From Saccharina japonica (taxonomy: Eukaryota; Sar; Phaeophyceae; Laminariales; Laminariaceae), in contig MEHQ01000128.1 of NCBI GenBank assembly GCA_008828725.1, positions 1,390,480 to 1,454,479 of the forward strand: 64,000 nucleotides of DNA, read 5' to 3'. The translations under genes were made by a program, and so were the position numbers. The notes beneath the pieces were generated by a model. It was given only the letters and a program-made list of their open reading frames with translations. It had not been told where the DNA came from and made no database searches. Each line of letters begins with the position of its first letter. Position 1 is the stretch's first letter. Shown piece after piece: positions 11,801 through 23,800 of this stretch.

Positions 11801-14800
11801 GGGTGTGTTCTGCTGTGACTTCTGTTTCCGCTCTATTGCGGGAGAGACGGTGGCGCTCTTCATTCACAACCTTCATCTTTGGGCGTGCAGAGACGAGGAC
11901 TGATCTGGCCTTGGGGTCATCATTCGGTGTAAGAAGGGGTGTGAGTTTTAAGTATGCCCCATCGCGGGAGCTCCGGAGACGCACCGCGTTCACAGGAAAA
12001 CCACCTCCTACATGATTCCGACATGGCCCTGTAGCGCGCGTTGGCTGCCCACAGGAAACTCACCCATCCTTGGTCACCACAACCCGACCGTGCTATATCA
12101 AACGCTGATCGAGGAAGACACCCACCATTGTCTACGTGGACCTTCCGCCAATACTTCGACTGGGGAGAGGCAGGAATGTGACTCACGCGTGTCTCTGCCC
12201 AGTCAAAAACTGGTCGAAGATCCACGCCGACGATGATGGGTGTCTGCCTCGATAAGCTCCTTATACAGCCCAGTCGGTCTGCGACGACCAAGGATGCGTG
12301 AGTCCTGCCGTAACTAACGTTTTCGCACCATCGCGGAATAGACGGGGATGCTTTCTATCCACAAGCTTCAAACTTGGGCGTGCGCGGACGAGGACTTGCG
12401 CTGGCGGCGGGGGGCATATCTCGTGGCAAGAAGGGCCTTCAGTTATGTTTCCGGCCCACCGCGGGAGAGACGGTAACGCTGTCCATCTACAAAAGCGACA
12501 CACATCTTACATGGTCCCGACAGAACCCTGCAGTCTGCAGTTCGACGCACACGGATAGCTCACCCATCATTGGTCGTATTGAAACGACCCAGCCGCAGAA
12601 GCACCTCGTCGGCAAAATCACGCGGAACCGTCTACTTGGACTTCCGCGGGCTTTCGATTGGGGAGAGACAGGCAGGCAGGACCTGTTTCTTCCACGTCGA
12701 AAGCCGATGGACGGTCCAGGTCAACGATGCTGGGCGACTGCGCCGACGGCGCCTAGTTACAACCTATAGACTGCACCACTTAAGTATTTTGTTAAGAGTG
12801 CTTTAGTGAGTAGTCAACAAGCATCGTTCACTACTAGCTTTACACTGGGGAAAGACAGACCTGTCTCTCACAGGCCCTCTCTGCTTGTGTCTTCCGAGTC
12901 AAAAGCCGGTGGGATCGTCCGTGTCGATGCACACAGATCTCACCCATCCTTGGTCGTCAAAAAGCGATCGAGATGCAGAAACAGTGGAACGGAGAAGATA
13001 CCCAGCATCGTCGACTTGGAGCTTCCATCGGCGTCGACTGGGGAGAATCAGGAAGGGTCAGGCAGAAAGAGCCTGTTTCCCTCCAGTCGAAAGCCGGTGG
13101 AAGGTCCCAGCCCACGATCCTGGGTGACTTCCCCGACCAACTGCGTCTGCACCTAAAACGCTTCGAAACGACCAAGAGTGGGTGAGTTCTTCCATGACTC
13201 CTGTTTACGCCCAAACGTGGGAGAGACCGTGACGCTCCTCATGCACAACATTTACCATCAACGCCTGCGCTGAAACGGACTGCGCTGGCGGTGGGGTCAT
13301 CCTTCATGGCCAAACGTCGCAGCGTTTTTTACAACAAAGCATGACACCACGGCCAGCGCAGTCCTCATCTTCCCATGCGTAGATGGTAAAGGTTGTGAAT
13401 GAGGAGCGTCACCGTTTTTCGCCCTATAAGGCGGGAACGCAAGCCGCAACCCTTCAGAAGACCGAAGGATGGACACACCGTGAGCGCAGTATTCGTCCTT
13501 GCACGCCCAATATATGACCTTGTGACTGGAGAGCAACACACTTTCTCCAGCGATGGGGCGGAAACAGAAGTCACAACATAAGTCCCCCCATCTTTGGTTC
13601 TGGTGAAGTGACCGAGCTGCAAAAAGCAACTGGTCGGCGCAACCACCCGGCACCAACGACTTGGACGTTCCACCAGCTTTCGACTGGAGAGAGAGACAGG
13701 CAGGCTCCTGTCTCTCCCCAGTCAAAAGACGATGAGCGGTCCAGGTCAATGCTGTTAAATAAATGCCCCGGCCAGCTGCTTCTGCAGCTGGTCTCTCCCG
13801 GTCGAAAACTGTCCCCGAAATAAAACCGATAGACAGTATAATTCAATGATGCTGGGTGGCTGCGCCGGCCAGCTTCTTCTGCAGCTTGACAGTTTCAATA
13901 CAACCAAGGACGGGTGCGTTCTGCTGTGACTTCTGTGTCCGCTCCATTGCGGGAGAGACGGTGGCGCTCTCCATTCACAAGGTTCATCTTTGGGCGTGCA
14001 GAGACGAGGACTGATCTGGCCGTGGGGTCACCCTTCGGTGTACGAAGGGGTGTGAGTTCTAGTTATGCCGCATCGCGGGAGCTACGGAGACGCACCGCGT
14101 TCACAGGAAAACCGCCTCCTACATGGTTCCGACATGGCCCTGTAGCGCGCGTTTGACTGCCCACAGGAAACTCACCCATCCTTGGTCGCCACAACCCGAC
14201 CGAGCTGCATAAGGAGCTGGTCGAGGCAGACACCCAACATCGTCTGCGTGGACCTTCCACCAATGTTTCGACTTGGGAGAGGCAGGCCTGTGACTCACGC
14301 TTGTCTCTGCCCAGTCAAAAACTGGTCAAAGATCCACGCCGACGATGCTGGGTGTATGCCTCGAAAAGCTATTTATGCAGCTCTTCCGGTTTATCACGAC
14401 CAAGGATAAGTGAGACCTGCCGTAACTAACGTTTTTGACCCATGCCTACATAGACGGGGATGCTTTCCATTCACAGGCTCCATCTTTGGGCGTACGAGAA
14501 CGAGGACTTGCGCTGGCGGCGGGGGGCATCTTTCGTTGCAAGAAGGGCCGCGAGTTCTGTCTCCGGCCCACCGCGGGAGAGACGGTAACGCTGTCCATCC
14601 ACAACGCAACACATATCTTACATGGTTCTGACATAACTCTGCAGTGTGCAATTCGGTGCGCACGGGTAGCTCACTCATCCTTGGTCGTATTGAAACGACC
14701 CAGCCGCAGAAGCACCTCGTCGGCGAAATCACGCGGCATCGTCTACTTGGACCTTCCACCGGCTTTCGATCCGGAAGAGACGGGCAGGCAGGGCCTGTCT

Positions 14801-17800
14801 CTTCTGCGCCGAAAGCCGATGGACGGTCCAGGTCAACGACATTGGGTGACTGCACCGACGGCGCCTAGTTACAACCTATAGGGATTGCAGCACTTACAGT
14901 CAATAAGTACTTTGTTAAGAGTGCTTTAGCGGGCAGTCAACAAGCATCCTTGACTTGGACATTCGACTAGCTTTTCACTGGGAAGAGGCAGACCTGTCTC
15001 TCACAGGCCCTGTCTGCCTGTATCTCCCCAGACGAAAAACGTTGGACGCGTCCGGTTCGATGCGCACAGAACCCACCCATCGTTGGTCGTCAAAAAGCGA
15101 CTGAGTTGCAGAACAGTGGAACAGGGAAGATACCCAGCATCGTCGACTTGGAGCTTCCAGCAGCGTTCGACTGGGGAGAGACAGGAAGAGTCAGGCAAAA
15201 ATAGCCTGTCTTCCCCCAGTCGAAAGCCGGTGGAACGTTCAAATGGACGGTGCAGGGCAACTGCCCCAACCAGCTGTGTCTCGTACAGCTCGGTCGCTTC
15301 GAAACGACCAAGAGTGGGTGAGTTCTGCCATGACTCCTGTTTGCGCCCAAACGTGGGAGAGACGGTGACGCTTCTCGTGTAAAAGATTTACCATCGATGC
15401 TTGGGTTGAAAAGGACTGCGATGGGGGTGGGGTCATCCTGGCAAGAAGTTGCAGCGCTTCTCACATCGAAGGATGACACCACGGCCAGCGCAGCCCTCAT
15501 CTCCCCGCGGGTCGATGGTGAAGGTTGTGAATGAGGAGCGTCACCGTCTCTCCCCCGATGGTGCGGAAACGCAAGCCGCAACCCTTCCGAAAACCGAAGG
15601 ATGGCCACGCCGTGAGCGCACTCCTCGTCCTCGCACGCCCAACATCTGAGCTTGGGTGTTCTGCCGTGACTTCTGTTTCCGCTCCATTGTGGGAGAGATG
15701 GCGGCGCTGTGCATTCACAACCTTCATCTTTGGGCGTGCAGGGACGAGGACCGCGCTGGCGGCGTGGTCACCCTTCGGGGTAAGAAGGGGTGTGAGTGCG
15801 GATCCTGCCCCCTCGAGGGAGCTAAGGTGACGCACCCCGTTCACAAGGAAAACCGCGTCTTGCAAGGTTCTCACATAACCCTGTATCGCGAGATTTGACG
15901 CGCACAGCAGAGCTCACCCATCCTTGGTCGTACCATAGCGGCTGAACTGCATAAGAAGCTGGTCGAGGCGGACACCCAGCATTGTCTACTTGGACCTTCC
16001 GCCAATGTCTCAACTGGGGAGAGGTAGGCCTATGAGAGACACGCCTGCCTCTTCCCAGTCAAAAACGGGTTCAAGGTCCAAGCCGACGATGCTGGGTGAC
16101 TTCCTCGATAAGCTCCTTATATAGATCCGCCGATATGATACGACCATGGATAAGTGAGTCCTGCCGTAACTTACGTTTTTGACCCATCCCTGAATAGACG
16201 GGGATGCTTCCCATTCACAGGCTCCATCTTTGGGCGTGCGAGAACGAGGACTTGCAATGGCGGCGGGGGGCATTTTTCGTGGCAAGAAGGGCCGTGCGTT
16301 CTGTCTCCGGCCCACCGCGGGAGAGACGGTAACGCTGTCCATCCACAACGCAACACACCTCTTACATGGTTCTGACAGAACCCTGCAGTTTACAGTCCCC
16401 ATTTCGTATTTCCAAGTTCCCATGCGCACGGATAGCTCACCCACCCTTGCTCGTAGTGAAATGACCCAGCCACAGAAGCAGCTTGTCGGCGAAATCACGC
16501 ATCATCGTCTACTTGGACCTTCCACCGGCTTTCGATAGGGGAGATGCAGGCAGGCAGGACCTGTCTCTTCCACGTCGAAAGCCGATGGACGGTCCATGTC
16601 AATGATGTTGGGTGACTGCGCCGACGGCGCCTAGTTACAACCTATAGACTGCACCACTTACAGTAAGTACTCGGTTAGAATGCTTTAGTGGGTAGTCAAC
16701 AAGCATCGTTCACTACTAGCTTTACAGTGGGGAAAGACAGACCTGTCTCTCACAGGCCCTGTCTGCTTGTGTCTTCCGAGTCAAAAGCCGGTGGGATCGT
16801 CCGTGTCGATGCACACAGATCTCACCCATCCTTGGTCGTCAAAAAGCGATCGAGATGCAGAAACAGTGGAACGGAGAAGATACCCAGCATCGTCGACTTG
16901 GAGCTTCCATCGGCGTTCGACTGGGGAGAATCAGGAAGGGTCAGCCAGAAAGAGCCTGTTTCCTTCCAGTCGAAAGCCGGTGGAAGGTCCCAGCCCACGA
17001 TCCTGGGTGACTTCCCCGTCCAGCTGCGCCTGCAGCTTGGTCGCTTTTGAACAGCCAAGGGCGGGTGAGCTCTGACATGGCTCCTGTTGCTGTCTAAACG
17101 CGGGAGAGACCGTGACGCTTCTCATGCACAACATTTACCATCGATGCCTTAGAAGATAAGGATTGCGCTGGCGGTGGGGTCATAATTCATGGCAAGAAGT
17201 CGCAGCGCTTCTTACAACGAAGCATGACACCACGGCCGGCGCAGTCTTCATCGTAGCACGCGTCGATGACAAAGGTTGTGAATGAGGAGCGTCACCATAT
17301 CTTCCCTATTGGGGCGGAAACGCAAGCCACAACCCTTCAGAAGACCGAAGGATGGCCACACCGTGAGCGCAGTGTTCGTCCTTGCACGCCCAACATCTGA
17401 GCTGGTGACTGGAGAGCAACACACTCTCTCCAGCGATGGGGCGGAAACATAAGTCACAACAGAAGTCCCCCCATCTTTGGTCCTGGTAAAGCGACCGAGC
17501 TGCAAAAAGCAACTGGTCGGCGCAATCACCCGGCACCAACGATTTGGACGTTCCACCAGCTTTTGACTGGAGAGAGACAGGCAGGGACAGGCAGGCTCCT
17601 GTCTCTCCCCAGTCAAAAGACGATGAGCGGTCCAGGGCAATGCTGTTAAATGTCTGCGCCGGCCAGCTGCTTCTGCAGCTGGTCTCTCCCGGTCAAACAT
17701 TAGCCCCAAATGAAACCGATAGACGGTCTAATTCAAGGATGCTGGGTGGCTGCGCCGGCCAGCTTCTTCTGCAGCTTGGCAGTTTCAATACAACCAAGGA

Positions 17801-20800
17801 CGGGTGTGTTCTGCTGTGACTTCTGTGTCCGCTCCATTGTGGGAGAGACAGTGGCGCTCAACCTTCATATTTGGGCGTGCAGAGACGAGGACTGATCTGG
17901 CGGTGGGGTCATCATTCGGTGTAAGAAGGGGTGAGTTATAATTATGCCCCATCGCGGGAGCTACGGAGACGCACCGCGTGCACAACGAAAACCGCCTCGT
18001 ACATGGTTCCGACATGGCCCTGTAGCACGCGTTTGAATGCGCACAGAAAACTCACCCATCCTTGGTCGCCACAACCCGACCGTGCTATATCAAAAGCTGA
18101 TCGAGGAAGACACCCATCATCTTCTACTTGGACCTTCCGCCAATATTTCGACTGGGGAGAGGCAGGAATATGACTCACGCCTGTCTCTGCCCAGTCAAAA
18201 ACTGGTCGAAGATCCACGCCGACGATGCTGGGTGTATGCCTCGATAAGCTACTTATACAGCTCGGCCGGTCTGCGACGACCGAGGATGGGTGAGTCCTGC
18301 CGTAACTAACGTTTTTGCCCCATCCCTGAATAGACGGAGATATTTTTCATTCACAGCCTCCATCTTTGGGCGTGCGAGAACGAGGACTTGCGCTGGCGGC
18401 GGGGGGCATCTTTCGTTGCAAGAAGGGCCGCGAGTTCTGTTTCTGGCCCACCGCGGGAAAGACGGTAACGCTGTCCATCCACAACGCAACACACCTCTTA
18501 CATGGTTCGGACAGAACCCTGCAGTTTACAGTTTTCATTTTGTATTTATATTTTCAAGTTCCCATGCGCACGGATAGCTCACCCATCCTTGGTCGTAGTG
18601 AAATGACCCAGCGACAGAAGCAGCTGGTCGGCGAAATCACGCGGCATCGTCTACTTTGACCTTCCACCGGCTTTCAACAGGGGAGAGACAGGCAGGCAGG
18701 GCCTGTCTCTTCCACGTCGAAAGCCGATGGACGGTCCAGGTCAACGATTTTGGGTGACTGCGTCGACCGCGCCTAGTGACAACCTATGGACTGCAGCACT
18801 TACAGTGAGTACTTTGTTAAGAGTGCTTCAGCGGGCAGTCAACAAGCATCGTTGACTATGACATTCGACTAGCTTTACACTGGGGAGAGACAGGCCTGCC
18901 TCTCACATCTCTCACAGGCTCAGTCTGCCTGTATTTCCCCAGATGAAAACCATTGGACGCGTTCGGTTCGATGCGCAAGGAACACACCCACCCACCCACC
19001 TGGGTGACTTCCTCGATAAGCTCCTATATAGTCCGCAGATATGATACGACCATAGGATAAGTGAGTCTGCCGTAACTTACGTTTTTGCCCCATCCCTGAA
19101 TAGACGGGGATGCTTCCCATTCACAGGCTCCATCTTTGGGCGTGCGAGAACGAGGACTTGCAAGTGGCGGCGGGGGGCATTTTTCGTGTGCAAGAAGGGC
19201 CGTGCGTTCTGTCTCCGGCCCACCGCGGGAGAGACGGTAACGCTGTCCATCACAAACGCAACACACCTCTTACATAGTTCTGACAGAACCCTGCAGTTTC
19301 AGTCCCCATTTCGTTTATTTCCAAGTTCCCATGCGCACGGATAGCTCACCCATCCTTGCTCGTGTGAAATGACCCAGCCACAGAAGCAGCTTGGTCGGCG
19401 AAATCACGCGATCATCGTCTACTTGGACCTTCCACGGCTTTCGACAGGGGAGAGCAGGCAGGCAGGGCCTGTCTCTTCACGTCGAAAGCCGATGGGGCTC
19501 CAGGTCAAGATGCGGCTGACTGCGACCGACGGCGCCTAGTTACAACCTATGACTGCACCACTTACAGTAGTACTGTTAGAGATGCTTTAGTGGGTAGTCA
19601 ACAAGCATCTGCTCATTCGACTACGTAGCTTTACACTGGGGAAGACAGACTGTCTCACTCTCTCACAGGCCCTGTCTGCCTGTTCTCCGCCAGTCAACAA
19701 GCCGGTGGACGCTCCGTGTCGATGCAACAATAACTCACCCAGTCCTTGGTCGTCAAAAGTCGATCCGAGATGCAGAGCACAGTGAGGAGAAGAGGTACCG
19801 CAGCATCGTCGACTTGGAGCTTCCATCGGCGTCGACTGGGGAGAACAGGAAGTGGTCAGCAGAAAGGGCCTGTTTCCCCCAGTCGAAAGCCGGTGGAAGG
19901 TCCCAGCCCACGATCCTGGGTGAATTTCTCCCGTCCAGCTGCGCCTGCAGCTTGGTCGCTTTGAACAGCCAAGGGCGGGTGAGCTTACAGGACTCCTGTT
20001 TTCTGCTACACGCGGGAAAGACCGGCTGTCTTCTCTCGTTCACGAAGCATTTACCATCTTGGCCTGAAGATAAGGCGATTGGCCCTTGGCGGTGGGGTCA
20101 TCCTTGCTGGCAAGAAGTCGCAGCGCTTCTCACATCGAAGGATGACACCACGGCCAGCGCAGCCCTCATCTCCCCGCGGGTCGATGGTGAAGGTTGTGAA
20201 TGAGGAGCGTCACCGTATCTCCCCCGATGGTGCGGAAACGCAAGCCGCAACCCTTCAGAAAACCGAAGGATGGCCACGCCGTGAGCGCACTCCTTGTCCT
20301 CGCACGCCCAACATCTGAGCTTGTGTGTTCTGCCGTGACTTCTGTTTCCGCTCCATTGTGGGAGAGATGGTGGCGCTGTGCATTCACAAGCTTCATATTT
20401 GGGCGTGCAGGGACGAGAACTGCTCTGGCGGCGTGTGGTAACCCTTCGGGGTAAGAAGGGGTGTGAGTGCGGATCCTGCCCCCTCGAGGGAGCTAAGGTG
20501 ACGCACCCCGTTCACAAGGAAAACCGCGTCGCGCAAGGTTCTCACATAACCCCGTATCGCGAGATTTGACGCGCACAACAGAACTCACCCATCCTTGGTC
20601 GTACCATAGCGGCTGAACTGCATAAGAAGCTGGTCGAGGCGGACACCCAGCATTGTCTACTTGGACCTTCCGCCAAATTTTCAACTGGGGAGAGGCAGGC
20701 CTGTGAGAGACACGCCTGCCTCTTCCCAGTCAAAAACGGGTTCAAGGTCCAAGCCGACGATGCTGGGTGACTTCCTCGATAAGCTCCTTATATAGCTCCG

Positions 20801-23800
20801 CCGATATGATACGGCCAAGGATAAGTGAATCCTGCCGTAACTTACGTTTTTGTCCCATCCCTGAATAGACGGGGATGCTTCCCATTCACAGGCTCCATCT
20901 TTGGGCGTGCGAGAACGAGGACTTGCGCTAGCGGCGGGGGGCATTTTTCGTTGCAAGAAGGGTCGTGCGTTCTGCCTCCGGCCCACCGTGGGAGAGACGG
21001 TAACGTTGTCCATACAAAACGCAACACACCTCTTACATGGTCCCGACAGAACCCTGCAGCTTGCAGTTCCCACTTTGTATTCTTCATTTTCAAGTTCCCA
21101 TGCGCAAGGATAGCTCACCCATCATTGGTCGTAGTGAAATGACCCAGCGACAGAAGCAGCTGGTCGGCGAAATCACGCATCATCGTCTACTTGGACCTTC
21201 CACCGGCTTTCGATAGGGGAGATGCAGGCAGGCAGGACCTGTCTCATCTACGTCGAAAGCCGATGGACGGTCCAGGTCAATGATGTTGGGTGACTGCGCC
21301 GACGGCGCCTAGTTATAACCTATAGACTGCACCACTTACAGTAAGTACTCGGTTAGAATGCTTTAGTGGGTAGTCAACAAGCATCGTTCACTACTAGCTT
21401 TACACTGGGGAAAGACAGATCTGTCTCTCACAGGCCCTGTCTGCTTGTGTCTTCCGAGTCAAAAGCCGGTGGGATCGTCCGTGTCGATGCACACAGATCT
21501 CACCCATCCTTGGTCGTCAAAAAGCGATCGAGATGCAGAAACAGTGGAACGGAGAAGATACCCAGCATCGTCGACTTGGAGCTTCCATCGGCGTCGACTG
21601 GGGAGAATCAGGAAGGGTCAGGCAGAAAGAGCCTGTTTCCCTCCGGTCGAAAGCCGGTGGAAGGTCCCAGCCCACGATCCTGGGTGACTTCCCCGACCAA
21701 CTGCGTCTGCACCTAAAACGCTTCGAAACGACCAAGAGTGGGTGAGTTCTTCCATGACTCCTGTTTACGCCCAAAAGTGGGAGAGACCGTGACGCTCCTC
21801 ATGCACAACATTTACCATCAACGCCTGCGCTTAAACGGACTGCGCTGGCGGTGGGGTCATCCTTCATGGCCAAACGTCGCAGCGCTTTTTACAACAAAGC
21901 ATGACACCACGGCCAGCGCAGTCCTCATCTTCCCATGCGTAGATGGTAAAGGTTGTGAATGAGGAGCGTCACCGTTTTTCGCCCTATAAGGCGGGAACGC
22001 AAGCCGCAACCCTTCAGAAGACCGAAGGGAGGACACACCGTGAGCGCACTATTCGTCCTTGCACGCCCAATATATGACCTTGTGACTGGAGAGCAACACA
22101 CTTTCTCCAGCGATGGGGCGGAAACAGAAGTCACAACATAAGTCGCCCCATCTTTGGTCCTGGTGAAGCGACCGAGCTGCAAAACGCAACTGGTCGGCGC
22201 AACCACCCGGCACCAACGACTTGGACGTTCCACCAGCTTTCGACTGGAGAGAGAGACAGGCAGGCTCCTGTCTCTCCCCAGTCAAAAGACGATGAGCGGT
22301 CCAGGTCAATGCTGTTAAATAAATGCCCCGGCCAGCTGCTTCTGCAGCTGGTCTCTCCCGTTCGAAAACTGTCCCCAAAATAAAACCGATAGACAGTATA
22401 ATTCAATGATGCTGGGTGACTGCGCCGGCCAGCTTCTTCTGCAGCTTGACAGTTTCAATACAACCAAGGACGGGTGCGTTCTGCTGTGACTTCTGTTTCC
22501 GCTCTATTGCGGGAGAGACGGTGGCGCTCTCCATTCACAAGGTTCATCTTTGGGCGTGCAGAGCCGAGGACTGATCTGGCCGTGGGGTCACCCTTCGGTG
22601 TACGAAGGGGTGTGAGTTCTAGTTATGCCGCATCGCGGGAGCTACGGAGACGCACCGCGTTCACAGGAAAACCGCCTCCTACATGGTTCCGACATGGCCC
22701 TGTAGCGCGCGTTTGGCTGCCCACAGGAAACTCACCCATCCTTGGTCGCCACAACCCGACCGAGCTGCATGAGGAGCTGGTCGAGGCAGACACCCAACAT
22801 CGTCTGCGTGGACCTTCCACCAATGTTTCGACTTGGGAGAGGCAGGCCTGTGACTCACGCTTGTCTCTGCCCAGTCAAAAACTGGTCAAAGATCCACGCC
22901 GACGATGCTGGGTGTATGCCTCGAAAAGCTATTTATGCAGCTCTTCCGGTTTATCACGACCAAGGATAAGTGAGACCTGCCGTAACTAACGTTTTTGACC
23001 CATGCCTACATAGACGGGGATGCTTTCCATTCACAGGCTCCATCTTTGGGCGTACGAGAACGAGGACTTGCGCTGGCGGCGGGGGGCATCTTTCGTTGCA
23101 AGAAGGGCCGCGAGTTCTGTCTCCGGCCCACCGCGGGAGAGACGGTAACGCTGTCCATCCACAACGCAACACATATCTTACATGGTTCTGACATAACTCT
23201 GCAGTGTGCAATTCGGTGCGCACGGGTAGCTCACTCATCCTTGGTCGTATTGAAACGACCCAGCCGCAGAAGCACCTCGTCGGCGAAATCACGCGGCATC
23301 GTCTACTTGGACCTTCCACCGGCTTTCGATCCGGAAGAGACGGGCAGGCAGGGCCTGTCTCTTCTGCGTCGAAAGCCGATGGACGGTCCAGGTCAACGAT
23401 ATTGGGTGACTGCACCGACGGCGCCTAGTTACAACCTATAGGGATTGCAGCACTTACAGTCAATAAGTACTTTGTTAAGAGTGCTTTAGCGGGCAGTCAA
23501 CAAGCATCCTTGACTTGGACATTCGACTAGCTTTTCACTGGGAAGAGGCAGACCTGTCTCTCACAGGCCCTGTCTGCCTGTATCTCCCCAGACGAAAAAC
23601 GTTGGACGCGTCCGGTTCGATGCGCACAGAACCCACCCATCGTTGGTCGTCAAAAAGCGACTGAGTTGCAGAACAGTGGAACAGGGAAGGTACCCAGCAT
23701 CGTCGACTTGGAGCTTCCCGCAGCGTTCGGCTGGGGAGAGACAGGAAGAGTCAGGCAAAAATAGCCTGGCTTCCCACAGTCGAAAGCCGGTGGAACGTTA

